From Salticus scenicus (lineage: Eukaryota > Arthropoda > Arachnida > Araneae > Salticidae): DNA of 64,000 nt. How positions within the stretch are numbered: position 1 is the stretch's first letter; each line of letters opens with the position of its first letter. The notes under the pieces were generated by a model that did not search any database, was not told the origin of the DNA, and was given only the letters and a program-made list of their open reading frames with translations. The stretch is taken from contig CAWVNO010002511.1 of NCBI GenBank assembly GCA_963930645.1, positions 466,348 to 530,347 on the forward strand. Reading direction: 5' to 3'. The translations under genes and the position numbers were made by a program. Shown one piece after another: positions 1 to 11,911 of the stretch.

Positions 1-1235
1 TGCAATTTTACGTTATGGAATAGTCTTAACTTTATCATTCGATTCAGTTGTTTACATTTCTCTTTTGTTCTTGTTTGAACATTATTATTAAGTTTCACTG
101 CAGAAATATTTACGAAAATGTTATGCGAAACAATAAAATGGCATGTTGAATCTAATTTGTTTACAAAATATCGGCCACGTGTTCCGCGATTTTACCTACG
201 GTGACGTCACAGGAATATTGTCCATTTATATGCAAAGATCTCTGAATCGGCAAAATTTCAATGTCTTAGCTAAGTTTCTAAGTTTACTAAAATTGTCACC
301 ATTCAGTTGAATAGTATGAAAAAATTCGATAGCGAGGACTATTTTGTGCCATTCACGAATGGGCAATATTCTATAAATTCTTATGTAGCCACTATTAACT
401 CCCGTCGTATTCATTGAAAACGTTGCATGAACTTTTATAATACTCGGCTAAAACAAGTTACAGTACAGTTAAATGCTCTTGTTACAGTACAGTTAAATGC
501 TCATAAAGATATTGAAACTGAAGTCATAATTATTATTTCACTTTCTGTTTCGCGAGGAGGACTCAAACTTGTGCAAAAAATGGGATACCAACAGTACTTT
601 AAAATTATTTCAAGAATTTATTTAAAAGTTTTAATTTAATTAATAAAACTATTGTTTTTCTCATACTGAAAAAATAATTATACAACAAATGCGTAAGTGT
701 TGTGTATGTGTTACGCGTAAAAAAACAATTTGAAAATTATTTTTCCTACATATCTGCTGTATCATTGTTAGTACTACAAATTTCACCCCATTTTCTGTTA
801 ACAGTTGAAAGCATTCTTTACACTTTAAAGCATATTCACACAAAACCTGAAAAGTAATGACCTATCATCCTAATGTGCTTTTTACCGTCCACAACTGTGA
901 TAAATGAGAGCAGACAGGAAGGGGGGAAATCCAGATTTTATATACAGCGTCACTCAAAATTTGATATTTTTAAAACCCACATGTTAAAATCATATAGCCA
1001 TAAATTGTAGAGCTGCATCACAAAATATTATCTCATTAAGGGATTTTGTATTGATCCTTATATACAATCAGGAAACGAGTTTAATTTTTGTTGTTGTTGT
1101 TTGTGTGTTTAAAACAGCATTCTTTGAAAAGTTTTACCTCTGGTTCTCCTTTTGAACATACTTCACATTAGAATGAGTTTTCTGCATGGTAAAGGAAATG
1201 TGTGTTTAAACATTGCTTAGTTGAAAATAATTTTT
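1..1235. other. AT-rich noncoding flank
   Basis: No convincing coding region on either strand; the short open frames here have no recognisable motif. A 24-bp unit containing cagtacagttaaatgctc is present twice in tandem at about 458-505. A GACGTCAC motif near 200 resembles the GACGTCA found close to the ends of block X further right, but nothing else here ties the two together. Confidence 0.5.
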
Positions 1236-1239
1236 CATA

Positions 1240-2176
1240 TTCAGAACAAGCATATGGTTAAAAAAAAGATGTATTTTCAAATTTCCAACTAGCGAAAATG
1301 ATTTTAAACTGATTTCACATTAATGAAGTTTCTCTCCAGTATGACACAAAAGATGTCTTTTTAAATCTTCCTTTTGCAAAAACGATTTTGAACACATTTC
1401 ACATTTATGAGGCTTCTCTCCAGTGTGAGTCAGAAGATGTATTTTTAGATTTCCAATGAGTGAAAATGATTTTGAACACATTTCACATTTATGAGGTTTC
1501 TCACCAGTATGACACAAAAGATGTTTTTTTAGATCTCCATTTTGCAAAAACGATTTTGAACACATGCCACATTTATGAGGCTTCTCTCCAGTATGACACA
1601 AAAGATGTCTTTTTAGATTCCCAAATTGTGAAAACGATTTTGAGCACATTTCACATTTATGAGGTTTTTCTCCAGTATGACACAGAAGATGTGTTTTTAG
1701 ATGTCCAACTTGTGAAAACGATTTTGAACACATTTCACATTTATGAGGTTTCTCTCCAGTATGACACAAAAGATGTCTTTTTAGATCTTCATTTTGCGAA
1801 AATGATTTTAAACAAATTTCACATTTATGAGGCTTCTCTCCAGTGTCACTCAGATGTGTTTTTAGATGTCTAAAGTGGGAAAATGATTTTGAACACATTT
1901 CACATTTATGGAGTTTCTCTCCAGTATGACACAAAGATGTCTTTTTACAGATTCAACTCGTGAAAATGATTTGAACACAGTTTACATTTATGAGGTTTCT
2001 CCCCAGTATGACACAAATGATGTCTTTTTAGATATCCATTTTTCAAAAATGATTTTAAACAAATTTCACATTTATGAGGCTTCTCTCCAGTATGACACAA
2101 AAGATGTTCTTTTAAATGTCCAACTTGGGAAAATGATATTAAACATACTTCACATTTATGGGGTTTCTCTCCCTAA
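1240..2176 (-). pseudogene. C2H2 zinc-finger array, decayed gene fragment
   Basis: Minus-strand array of about eleven C2H2 units. The uninterrupted part (1320-1934) holds seven units of the form C-x2-C-x12-H-x3-H joined by H-T-G-E-K-P-H linkers, typically KCEMCSKSF then HLLCH. The first unit of this stretch has lost its second zinc-binding His (HLSDT replaces HLLCHT). Upstream, at about 1935-2176, two good fingers and one damaged finger continue in other frames; two separate 1-base deletions in the damaged finger explain the shifts. Downstream, the Lys codon before the next finger has become TAA, and a further finger with one Cys changed to Ser follows. No methionine start, KRAB, BTB or ZAD domain is visible. 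C2H2 arrays bind DNA, so the parent was probably a nuclear DNA-binding protein. With a nonsense codon and frameshifts inside the array, this is a pseudogene or gene fragment. An upstream exon joined near an AG at about 2172 is possible but unsupported. Confidence 0.85.
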
Positions 2177-2230
2177 TGAATTTAGTTGCTACTTCACATA
2201 ATTATTTATGGTTGCAAACAACCATACATA

Positions 2231-2413
2231 ATGTAGTATCCTGTAGTATCCATCAGAAGGCGCTGTAAGTTGTACATCTATGTATATATTTTCTATGTTT
2301 GTACATATTCTGTAAATGTGTAAATAGAACATTCAGCCATAGAATAAACACGTTAAATGTATTGTCTGCGTTCTCTATGTTCAATATCAAATCATATAAA
2401 AAAGATATGAAAG
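2231..2413 (+). repeat. probable 5' LTR of a Gypsy (mag-like) element
   Basis: The stretch begins TGTAGTATCC (repeated once), contains an AATAAA signal near 2341, and lies directly before a primer-binding-like sequence and a gag start. This order fits a short LTR of the mag lineage. No 3' LTR copy was found in the window, so both edges are inferred from position and the TG start only. Confidence 0.45.
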
Positions 2414-2431
2414 TGGCGGCGATGAAAATTG
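2414..2431 (+). promoter_or_regulatory. probable primer-binding site of the Gypsy element
   Basis: TGGCGGCGATGA just after the presumed LTR starts with TGG, the complement of a tRNA CCA end, and lies 50 bp before the gag ATG. The priming tRNA was not identified. Confidence 0.4.
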
Positions 2432-2462
2432 TTCGTCATTAGTATTACTTCGATTTATAAAT

Positions 2463-2816
2463 ATGGATCAAGCACAATTCCAGGAACTATTGCGAACGTT
2501 AACAGAAAGCAATAATCGAATAGCAGCATTGTTTCGCTACAAGTAAAATTGAAACAGATGCGGCGAATAAATCTAGACTCACAGAGACAGGTAGTACTGT
2601 TACCTTTTTATCAAACTTCGAACAATTTAATAGTAATAATGAAACATTCACTCAGTATAAACATCGCTTCAAAAATTATTTAGAAATTAAAAATATTTTT
2701 AATGATAAAGATCTGTGTTCTAAAATATTACTTCATAATATCGGTTCAGAATTATACATTATACAACTTATTAACATCCTTGATTGCTCCTAAATTACCT
2801 AATGAATTAACATATG
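2463..2816 (+). pseudogene. Gypsy (mag-like) gag, 5' fragment
   Basis: A frame starting MDQAQFQELLRTLTES opens at 2463 and hits a stop after 28 codons. In another frame comes a gag core segment (TFLSNFEQFNSNNETF, then FKNYLEIKNIF and LCSKILL), typical of Ty3/Gypsy capsid proteins of the mag group. A 4-base duplication near 2758 shifts the frame, after which the segment ending APKLPNELTY is read. The gag is therefore broken by at least two lesions. It stops dead at 2816, where block X begins; the expected next gag residues are found at 37788, beyond X. Gag would package element RNA in the cytoplasm; this copy cannot. Confidence 0.75.
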
Positions 2817-2920
2817 GGGGTCCATTCTGAGTACGTCCGAATGCGATAAATAGGGCGATACGTTCGTTAGTGACGTCATTTTGACGTCATCCGCCTATCC
2901 CATAAACCTAAGATAAGGCT

Positions 2921-2932
2921 CCTATATATACG
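2921..2932 (+). promoter_or_regulatory. TATA-like box in the terminal repeat
   Basis: CCTATATATA lies inside the terminal repeat, about 170 bp before the THAP start codon. The same arrangement is kept in copies A and B, on their minus strands. This could be the element promoter; inferred from position and sequence only. Confidence 0.3.
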
Positions 2933-3095
2933 AGCTGGCGCATCAGGCATTTTGTTGCCTTTGTTGCCACATGTACCCAGCGCGTTTCTCTGATAAACAA
3001 ACCAGAAACACTTTTTTTTATCGTCTTACGTTATTTTAGAGTAACTTATTTCATTATATTTGATATTTCATAATTTCAGCTAAGTAAACTATGAT

Positions 3096-3175
3096 ATGGA
3101 AGTTTGTTTAGCGATAAACTTCTATAATCATTGAAGAAGGAAATATAAAGTGTTCACAGACCTTCTATTACTGTG
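3096..3175 (+). pseudogene. decayed THAP-domain exon
   Basis: Reads ATGGAAGTTTGTTTAGCGAT and translates as MEVCLAINFYNH, then a stop, then RRKYKVF. It aligns codon by codon with the start of the THAP exon in copies A and B (MGGCSAINCCKHSRKGYKMF). The first Cys is kept, the second zinc-binding Cys is lost and a stop interrupts the frame. Upstream, the leader (CGTCTTACGTTATTTTAG) also aligns with the leader in the short copies. This ties the 19.3-kb element to the same family. Confidence 0.7.
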
Positions 3176-3269
3176 TATTTGAGTTCTGTTCTGGCGACAT
3201 TTTGTAAAAGAAACAGAAAACGTCCTAACAACACATCGTACATCCATACCCACACAACACACTTCATCC

Positions 3270-4050
3270 CGATTAGGTTGATATTACGTAATCGCGATCA
3301 AATATTACGTCCCATTACGTTGAAATTTCCTATCTGCTTTGGTTGATTTTTGGTTGAAATGTCACAAGCAAAGTTGTAACATGGCCCCAAATGAGACTTA
3401 GTTGGTACGTAATATCAACCAACTTGTTATGTAAGACATTAAGAGTTTGTTCAATTCATGTAAAATCAACCAAATTTGGATGTAAATGCAACATTGTGTT
3501 TTCAGCCATTTCATGTAATATCAACTAGATTTGGATGTAAAATATACATCCAGATCTCATCTAAATCATGTAAAATCAACCAAAATTGAATATGGAATAT
3601 ACATCTAGATTTCATCCAGGTTTCATAGAAATTACGTAAAATCAACATAGCTGATGCATTTTTCTTTTCTTCTTTCTTTCTCTTTTAAGAATTTTAATGC
3701 ACTTATTTTAAACAGGGGAACCAAAAGCATTGACCTTGTTTTTTATAATGCAGAGATTAATTTTAAACATAAATGTGATATTGATTTTCAACATCAGGAT
3801 TTAAAAATATATGCTTAAAATCAATACCTGTATATTTTTGTCTAAAATTAATATTTGCATAATAAAAAGCAAGACCAATGCTTTTGGCTTCCCTGTTTAA
3901 AATAAGTGCATTCAAATGCTTAAAAGAGAAAGAAAAAAAAAGAAAAATGCATCAGTTATGCTGATTTTACTAACTTCTATAAAACTTGGGGATGAAATCT
4001 AAATGTATATTCCACATCCAATTTTGGTAGATTTTAATGGAATTCATTAC
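3270..4050. repeat. foldback repeat with direct-repeat array
   Basis: Arms at about 3560-3785 and 3835-4050 are inverted copies of each other with moderate divergence; matching landmarks are tgatgcatttttctttt, tgcacttattttaaacaggg and ccaaaagcattg. To the left, 3270-3560 holds irregular direct repeats around ATGTAAAATCAACCAAAT followed by TTTGGATGTAAA. No coding potential. Probably a nonautonomous foldback DNA element inside the 19.3-kb element. Confidence 0.75.
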
Positions 4051-4659
4051 CCAGGCAGAAAATTTGGCAAGATAGCTTTTTTTTTTTTTTTTTTTTTTTT
4101 CAGATAAAACTTTGTATATCATCTTATTAGAATATGAGACATATTTTACTCATTGCAAAATACTGTTTTTTTTTTTTGTTTTTTTTGTACAGGCGACAAT
4201 TATTATTTTTTCAAATTCCTTGAAAATTTCTAGTTGGTTTCATAAAATTCTGCACCAATTTTTACTTCCTCATACAAAGTATAAGGAATTATAGTAATCC
4301 CATTTGCGAAATGGATTTTGTATTTCACATTGCTCGAAAACGAATGATCGCTGAATGTTGCCAATTTATATGTGTGACTGTCATGCTCATGATGTCTAGT
4401 TGTACACCTGCAAGTGTCGTCTTAACACGAGCTCTCGTTTTAGCGATATAAGCGACTTTACACGATTTTTCGTGACGTCGTACGCATGTGTGTGTATGTC
4501 ACATAACTCGAAAACGATTGGATATAGAAAGTTGCGAATTGGTACATGGGTTTGTTATAACATCCAGTTGTGCACCTCCCTTTTTGGACTTCGTACGATT
4601 TTCCGTTTTGGAGATATTTCAGAAAATTAGGTTATAAATGACCAAAAAGGTTTTGGCCA

Positions 4660-5860
4660 TAATGTAACAAAAAACTTTAACTCAAAAACTGTTTGGACAA
4701 AAATTGCAATCGAATTTTAACTGACTTGCTAGACATTTGAAATTTTCAGAAAAGCTCAGAACACGTTGACAATGCATTTTCTAAATATTTTTAGCCAACT
4801 GTTTTGGATACCTGCTGCCTTCAGCAGCTTTTATATGATTCAACAGAAAATTTATTTAACTACCCGACTAGCTAGACATTTGAAACTTTCAGAATAGTTC
4901 AGAACACAGTGAAAATGCATTTTTTTAAAATACTTTTAGCCAACTGCTTAAGATACCTGCTGCCTTAGGCAGCATTACCTGTACAAATCTTGCAATCAAT
5001 TTTTAACTAACTTCCCCACTAATTAGACATTTGAAACTTTCAGGATAGCTCAGAACACAGTGACAATGCATTTTTTAAATATTTTTAGCAAATAGTTCTA
5101 GGCCACTGCTGCCCTCGGCAGCGTTTGTATGGTTCCAACAGAAAATTTATTTAACTAACTTCTCGACTAGCTAGACATTTGAAACTTTCAGAATAGTTCA
5201 GAACAGTGCGAAAATGCATTTTTAAAATACTTTTAGCCAATTGTTTCGGATCCGTGATGCCTTCAGCAGCGTTACCAGTACACATCTTGCAATGATTTTT
5301 AACTGACTTCCCGACTAGCTAGACATTTGAAGCTTTCAGAAAAGCCCAGAACCGGTTGTAAATGCATTTTTAAAATTATTTTTAGCCAACAAGCCAACTG
5401 TTTCAGATACCTGCTGCTTTCAGCAGCATTTATATGATTCAACAGAAAATTTATTTAACTAACTTTTGAACCAGCTAGACATTTGAAACTTTCAGAATAG
5501 TTCAGAACACAGTGAAAATGCATTTTAAAAATACTTTTAGAGAACTGTTTCGGGTCCCTGCTGCCTTCGGCAGCGTTTATACTGTTTCAAAAGAAAATTT
5601 ATTTAACTAACTTCTCGACTAGCTAGACATTTGAAACTTCCAGAATAGTTCAGAACATGGTGAAAATGCATTTTTTTAATACTTTTAGAGAACTGTTTTC
5701 AAGTCCCTGCTGCCTTCGGCAGCGTTACAAGTACAAATCTTGCAATTGATTTTTAACTGACTTCTTGACTAGTTAGGCATTTGAAACTTTCAGAAAAGCT
5801 CAGAACACATTGACAATGCATTTTTAAAATATTTTTAGCCAACTGTCTCGGGTCTAATGA
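4660..5860 (+). repeat. tandem array of about eight 150-bp units, each with a GCTGCC hairpin
   Basis: The landmark tagacatttgaaactttcag recurs near 4730, 4873, 5024, 5171, 5321, 5475, 5621 and 5776, a spacing of 143-155 bp. Most units contain a short hairpin, at its best GCTGCCTTCGGCAGC with a TTC loop (5559 and 5708 regions), elsewhere GCTGCCTTCAGCAGC or GCTGCCCTCGGCAGC. Alternate units differ in the piece after the hairpin (a cttgcaat type and a caacagaaaattt type), suggesting an older two-unit period near 300 bp. Noncoding. Confidence 0.85.
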
Positions 5861-6597
5861 TAATGCTTTTTAACATTATGTATATATTTCTAAAGGTGTA
5901 TAAGGAAGTCATGTGGTGTCCACATCAGTTTTTTTCTTTTGCAGAAGTACAAGATCAGTATTGGTGGAATAAAATCTGAAATTAATCTTGGGAACAGGAG
6001 ATTGTATGCAAAGCCTAACTATCTATTTCTTGTTGACTTGTAATATCATGCACTTTTAAAATGACATATTTTCTGAAAATCTGTTGACATTTTTGAAGAT
6101 TACCTGCTATGAAAATTAACAGCATTTATTCTTAATATTAAAAAAGTGAAGATATTACAAAATCAAATGTCGTAAAGCAATAACAGAAGGTTTAATTGCA
6201 ACATTAAATTTATATACATATATATATATATATATATATTTTTTTTTCAAAAGAAAAGAAAAAAAATCTGATATAAGAGTAGGTTCTAGTAGCAGAAATA
6301 GTACAGCATAGCAGAGAGCTCGGCAGATTAATTTAAAAACACACACACACAAAAAAAAAGCCAGACTTCAATAAAGTACTTAAATAATCTGGTGTATCAC
6401 TCACACGACTTCGTCTTTCCCTGCATTTTAATATTATATAAGTAGATTGCTTAAGTCTTGAGATAAATAACGTAGGATAATAAAGTTCAATGTAATTCAA
6501 AAATAATTTAAAACTGGTTTAGGAATAGTTATTCGACATATAATTTTATGTAAGAGGGATACCAACCCCTCAAGCCCCGCTCAACAGTAGTGCTTAG

Positions 6598-6628
<31 letters not shown>

Positions 6629-6799
6629 GGGCTGTTATTAAGGGCTGTTACTTCAAACTTACCAATTTTGATCAAACTGTTAAGTGGCAACTTAAAAAGT
6701 ACTTCAAAATATCAAATTCGAATTTCATGCAGTTACTTTTTTGTACTTTCTCTTCCCACATAGGTAATGTATTGTTTATCAGTCAAATTTTTGAAAGTG
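5861..6799. other. AT-rich noncoding stretch with microsatellites
   Basis: Contains a TA tract near 6217-6238 and poly-A of 20 or more bases at about 6605-6628. No gene, no long inverted repeat and no conserved motif seen. Confidence 0.5.
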
Positions 6800-8890
6800 T
6801 GTTTTTATCATATGTACACATTTTGAGGCCCCCTGAATCCAAAAACCATGTTTTTAGCGGTTAGTCTGAGTGTGTATCTGTTATCAACATATCTCAAGAA
6901 CAAATAATAGCAGAAAGTTCAAACTTAGTATTCTAAATGCGTATCATATAGGGATGTTACAGTAAACTTTTCGTTGAGACCAAGCAAATGGATTGTGTAC
7001 AGGAACATCCAAGTGAATTCAAATACATTGTCTAAGGGAAAATATCTGGCAAATACAGTGTAACATCTACAGGCTGACTTAACCAAAATGGAATATATAT
7101 ATATATATATATTTTAATTCTTAAAAGCATGTTTTGTGTAGATTGTGGTATGAAAATTATTCATCATTCATTTACAAGGCCAATTAAAGTATTTAGATGG
7201 GGCTATACTTGGAGGAATCATAATTCCTTTTGCGTTAAATGCTTTTCAAAGAAGACTAATTTTTAATATAAAGTATTCTTAATAGTGCATATTGATTATA
7301 GACAATATACAGGGATACTCAGAATTAAGCAAAATGTTCTTTTCTATTGAATCTAATTAACAGAAGTGGTTTGTATATTTTACTGTGGTGCCGGACACTG
7401 CACAATTAATGTTTCATATGCATAGTGTAAATAAAGTAATTTTTGAAGTTTTATTTTCAACTTTGTTTTTTGTATTATATCATGTTTTGAAGTGGCCTGA
7501 TTACGAAAGTCCAATTTTTAGCAGTTGATCTGTATGCTGTATGTGTATCTGTTATCGCATAACTTAATAGTAAATAACTGCAGGAAATTCAAATTTAGCA
7601 CTTTGAATTTCATATTAGGTTACTGGCAAAAATTTTATAAAGACTGGCAAGTTTGAAGGTAAATTAATAATAGCCTAGTTTTTTTTTTTTTTTTTTTGTT
7701 TTTTTTTAATAATTCTATGCACAAAACTGCATATCAAATAAAATTGTTTTTAAAACTATTTTAGAATGTTCTAAAAGTATATTGAATTTTATTATCTCAT
7801 GCTATTGAACTTAAAATTTAATATGCAATCAATCATTATAATATTGAAATGCAGGGGAAGAGAAAGTGATGTGTGTGACACACCAGATTTTTTAAGATAT
7901 GGTAATATAAATACATACAGATTAATCACTAAAAATTGGACTTTTGTGTAATCAGGTTACCTCAAAACATGATATTATACAAGAAAAAACAAATTTAAAT
8001 TTCAAAAATTACTTTTTTTACAGTATGAATCTGAAAAACTAATTTTTCTTTCTGAGCAGTGTTCGTCGACACAGTAACGTGCATCGAAGCACTCTCATCA
8101 ATTACACTGAATATAAAAGAACATTTAGCTCAATTTTTGGTAGCTCTGTTGTCATATTGTCTATAAACAATATTGTGTACTTAAATTTAGTCCCAATCAA
8201 AAAACACCTAACAAAAAATGAATTACTATTCCAGCAATTTTCAAGTATAGCTAGGCTGACCTGATCAAAATACCTTTATAATAGAGAAGCGTTAAAAATT
8301 GCTACAATTATCCAATTATGGGTGTATTTTTTCATTCCTAATACATAAAATAAAGTATTACTGATTAATAATTTACTTTCTACAATTATTTAAAACTTAG
8401 AAAAATGCCTTCAAAAAAAAAAAAAAAAAAAAAAAAAAAGGAAGTCCCCATTTGTCCCCAGAAAATGGAGACGTTTGGTCAATATAAGTATAGCCCCAAA
8501 TATCCAAATATTTTGGGTAGCCCTGTAAACAAAAGATGAATGATTTCCATATCACAATATACACAAAACATGTTTTTATGCATTATAAAAAAAATTGTTT
8601 AAGTCAGCTTAATGCTGTTACACTGTACTTACTCGAAATTTTTCCAAGGATAATATGTTTGAATTCTCTTGGATGCCCTTGTACACGAACTACTTGCTTG
8701 ATCTCAAAGAAAAGTTTAGTGTAGCGTCCCTATATGATGCGCATTTTGTTCATTACAGTTTGGACTTTCTGCTACTATTTGTTCTAGAGATATGTTGATA
8801 ACAGACAAATATACAGACTAACTGCTAAAAACATGATTTTCAGATTCAGGGGACCTCAAAACATTTAAATTCAACAAAAACTCAATTTCA
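6800..8890. repeat. 2.1-kb foldback element with about 1-kb arms
   Basis: The left arm (6800 to about 7700) and right arm (about 7860-8890) are diverged inverted copies. Matching outer landmarks are ttttgaggccccctgaatcc versus the reverse of ggattcaggggacctcaaaa (8840s), and tagatggggctatactt versus the reverse of aagtatagccccaaatat (8487). Inner landmarks are catgttttgaagtggcctga (7485) versus the reverse of tcaggttacctcaaaacatg (7950). The loop near 7700-7850 is A/T homopolymer. No open frame of note. The phrase about an invertebrate-type TTTTGAGG-CCCCTGAATC terminus is inference from recurring related text at 13480. Confidence 0.75.
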
Positions 8891-8902
8891 GCTATTTGAT
8901 TC

Positions 8903-8933
<31 letters not shown>

Positions 8934-10555
8934 TTCTCTACCATGTATACAGATAAGAAAAGTAATACAATTTACATCATGTCTCTAGATTACTGTTCTT
9001 TTGTACATTCTTTGTTTTCTTTTTATATGCAGATATTACTTAATTTATTAATTGCTAATAGCTTAATGTGATTTAAAACTTAGTTTAGCAGTTCTATACT
9101 GCAGTCTGCAAATCATTACAAAAAATTCTGTCTGTTGGGGAGTAACCCCCCCCCCCCCAACACACAAATATAAAAAAGTATCCCTGCAGTTTTAAATTCA
9201 TAAAATAGATAATCAGCCTTATCCCCTAGTAATAGCAATATTACTTATACTCTACAAATATAAATATGTAAAGAAAATATTGTAATCATGACAAAAATTT
9301 TACTTTGAGATTTTGGTATTTCGATAGGCTTTGAGGTCTCAAGAGTTCATTTTTGCTATTTTCACGATACTATATGCATGTGTGTGTAGTGTATATGTGT
9401 GAGTGAACATGATAGCATCTGAATGCATTGATGAATTTACCTGAATGTTGGTATATATGCTATAGGTCACCGTAACACAAGACCTATTGATTTTGGAGTA
9501 TCTAGTGCTTAGTTATTTTATAGTGACACAATGCGAAATTCTTTAACATTATGATCTACAGGCTCAAATTCTTTAAAGTACAATAATGTTAAAGAACACA
9601 CTATATGGAGAAAATTACTCAAATGCCCTATTATAATTTTCTCTTCTCTTCATTTAACAACTTCGCTTACTTTAATTTATCAGAAAGTCAAACAGAGTCA
9701 CTCCAGATTTTTTCATATAAAATTAATTTAGCATACATGGATCACCCACTGAGCATAACCTAATCTAAAAGAATCACATCTTTAATAGTAAAATTTATGT
9801 CTATAAATAACAAGTGTTTTCTTTAATTAACAACTAATGAACATTAATTATTATTCACCTAATTCCTTGTAAATAATTTTGAGCAATTTTTTAAATAACA
9901 TTTTTTGAACCTTTCTTATGATTTTTGAATTGCTACAACTTTGTCTTAAAAGCTTATAATAAAAACATTACATTCTTCCAATTTACATTAAACTGATATG
10001 GATCACAAATATGTCAAATGGAGACACAGAATCCAAATTAGAAAAATGCATCAATTCCACATTTTACTATTACTAAAAAACATGAAACTTTTATACTGTA
10101 ATTAAAGATAAAACTTAATAGCTTTATTCAGAGCTAATATATATAGCATTATTTCCAGATCCAGAACTTCCTCAGCACATGTTTTAGGTGATGTTGACAG
10201 TTGAAACTGATTTTTTGTCACTCTCCTTTTTTGATCTCAGTAAATGGCACCACTTTCAGTCTAGGACCAGAACTGGTTCATTATAGATGCAGCTACAAAC
10301 CGGTTCCAGGCATAGACTGAATGTGACACCATCCACTGAGATCTGAAGTATTTTGGAGAACTTTCCGAACCAAAAATTTTTTTCAGAAATTAGAGCAAAA
10401 ATCGGTTCAAATGTTGTGCAAAAAGTTTTTATGTAATAGCAGCATAAGTGTACTGTATATACAATTTTCAAATATTTTAAATACCACCATATAAATTTTA
10501 TCTTTATGAACATATCCATTCCCATTGTCTCTCTAAGTTGCATCCCCTTTTGATG
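8891..10555. other. AT-rich noncoding stretch
   Basis: Poly-A of about 29 bases at 8903-8931, a C run near 9149, and a short inverted repeat attctttaacattat / ataatgttaaagaa around 9538-9596. No supported gene or element boundary. Confidence 0.5.
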
Positions 10556-10557
10556 CT

Positions 10558-10921
10558 CAAAGGACTTGACTCTTGGGGGTACATACAAATGAAACACTTC
10601 CAGTTGCAAAGCCATTTGCAGACGTTCCAAATGTATGACTGCAGTCGGCAGCAAAAGTATCCGAGCACTAGCAAAAATTCCTATGTGAAAAAAGCACACT
10701 TGACACTGTTTTGTTAAATAAATCCTTGTCCAATCATGTTCTTAGACTGACTAAGAACAGGATTCGACAAGGATTTATTTAACAAATTTGCATTAAGTGT
10801 ACTTTTTTTACATAGGAATTTTCGCTAGTGCTCTGTTACTTTTGTTGCCGACTGTATTTGCAAAAAACTTGCAAAATTTACGTCATCGAAATTGCAAGCG
10901 TTCCGTTTGTATGTAACCCTT

Positions 10922-10925
<4 letters not shown>
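10558..10925. repeat. palindromic foldback MITE
   Basis: About 180-bp arms meet near 10747. Adjacent to the centre, aaataaatccttgtccaatc on the left pairs with gattcgacaaggatttattt on the right; further out aaaattcctatgtgaaaaaa pairs with tttttacataggaatttt, and gactgcagtcggcagcaaaa with a diverged copy. Followed directly by a 28-base poly-T. Confidence 0.8.
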
Positions 10926-10952
<27 letters not shown>

Positions 10953-11162
10953 AGCAGCATTTCATACCACCTGGCATTCAACAAAGTTGGATCAAATTAA
11001 TTACATGCAGTTAAATTCCTGATTACCTCCATGTTTTCTCATTGTGATGCATAATGGTGATCGTGAAGTAAAACTGTAAAGTTAATCACTAATTCAAATC
11101 ACTGTAATTAATATGATCCAACTTTTTTGGACGACAGGTTGTATCAATGAAATGCAGCTAAA
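10953..11162. mobile_element. MITE with about 50-bp terminal inverted repeats
   Basis: The left end agcagcatttcataccacct and the reverse complement of the right end, agctgcatttcattgataca, match well, and both continue through AAGTTGGATCA-AATTAATTACA. About 210 bp long, noncoding. Superfamily not determined. Confidence 0.7.
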
Positions 11163-11911
11163 AAGAAGCCAAGAATCAAGTCTCAGTGAACGTCAATATT
11201 AGAAACAAAATTAAACTCAGTGCAATTATTAGATAAAATATAAAAACAAGAGAAAAAATTTAGAAAGTACTTACGTAGCTTAAAAACACACATATTTTTA
11301 CCAAAACTGATTTGCTTTTTTTTTTACATATGCTTTTTTTTTTTTTTTTACATATGCTTATATATATACATATACATACATACGTATTTTCTATTTGATT
11401 AAACATATTAATTTTATTTGTGCTTTGTTCCATATGCTGAATTTGTTTTAATTACTACAAATTGTGGACTGTTCGGCAAGATACAACGAAGGACTGACTT
11501 CCAACCTACCTGTATTGGTTTGAGATTCAAATTTCAAAAAGAATCAAAAGAAACAATATGTATTTATGCATTTTTATTAAAAAAATTACATAAAATTTCT
11601 TTATTTGCATAGCGAAGCTAATTGAACATTACTAATTTAATTCAACATCTAATGTTTTTCTCTGTAATAGACAAGTTCTCGCAGCACCTGCAGAGAGAGA
11701 AAATAAAAAACATTTCAAAAGGAAAAATAAATAAATAAATAAAAACTGACAGTTATGTTCTTTCCATAAACCAAAAATTATATTCAATAACAATATGCAA
11801 GTTGTGGTATTTATAAGAAACAATTTTGTATGATTATTTAATTGAAACCAATCAGTTTTGAATTTTCTCATCTACAATAAGTACTAGATTTTTCAATAAT
11901 ACGAGTAAATC
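11163..11911. other. AT-rich noncoding stretch
   Basis: Two poly-T plus acatatgctt copies near 11310-11360 form a short direct repeat. The remainder shows no supported feature. Confidence 0.45.

Noticed and set aside
1460..2201. Plus-strand open frames of 137 and 97 codons
   Set aside because: They are antisense shadows of the minus-strand zinc-finger repeat.
11632..11871. 79-codon minus-strand frame
   Set aside because: F/K/N/L-rich with no motif; consistent with chance in AT-rich DNA.
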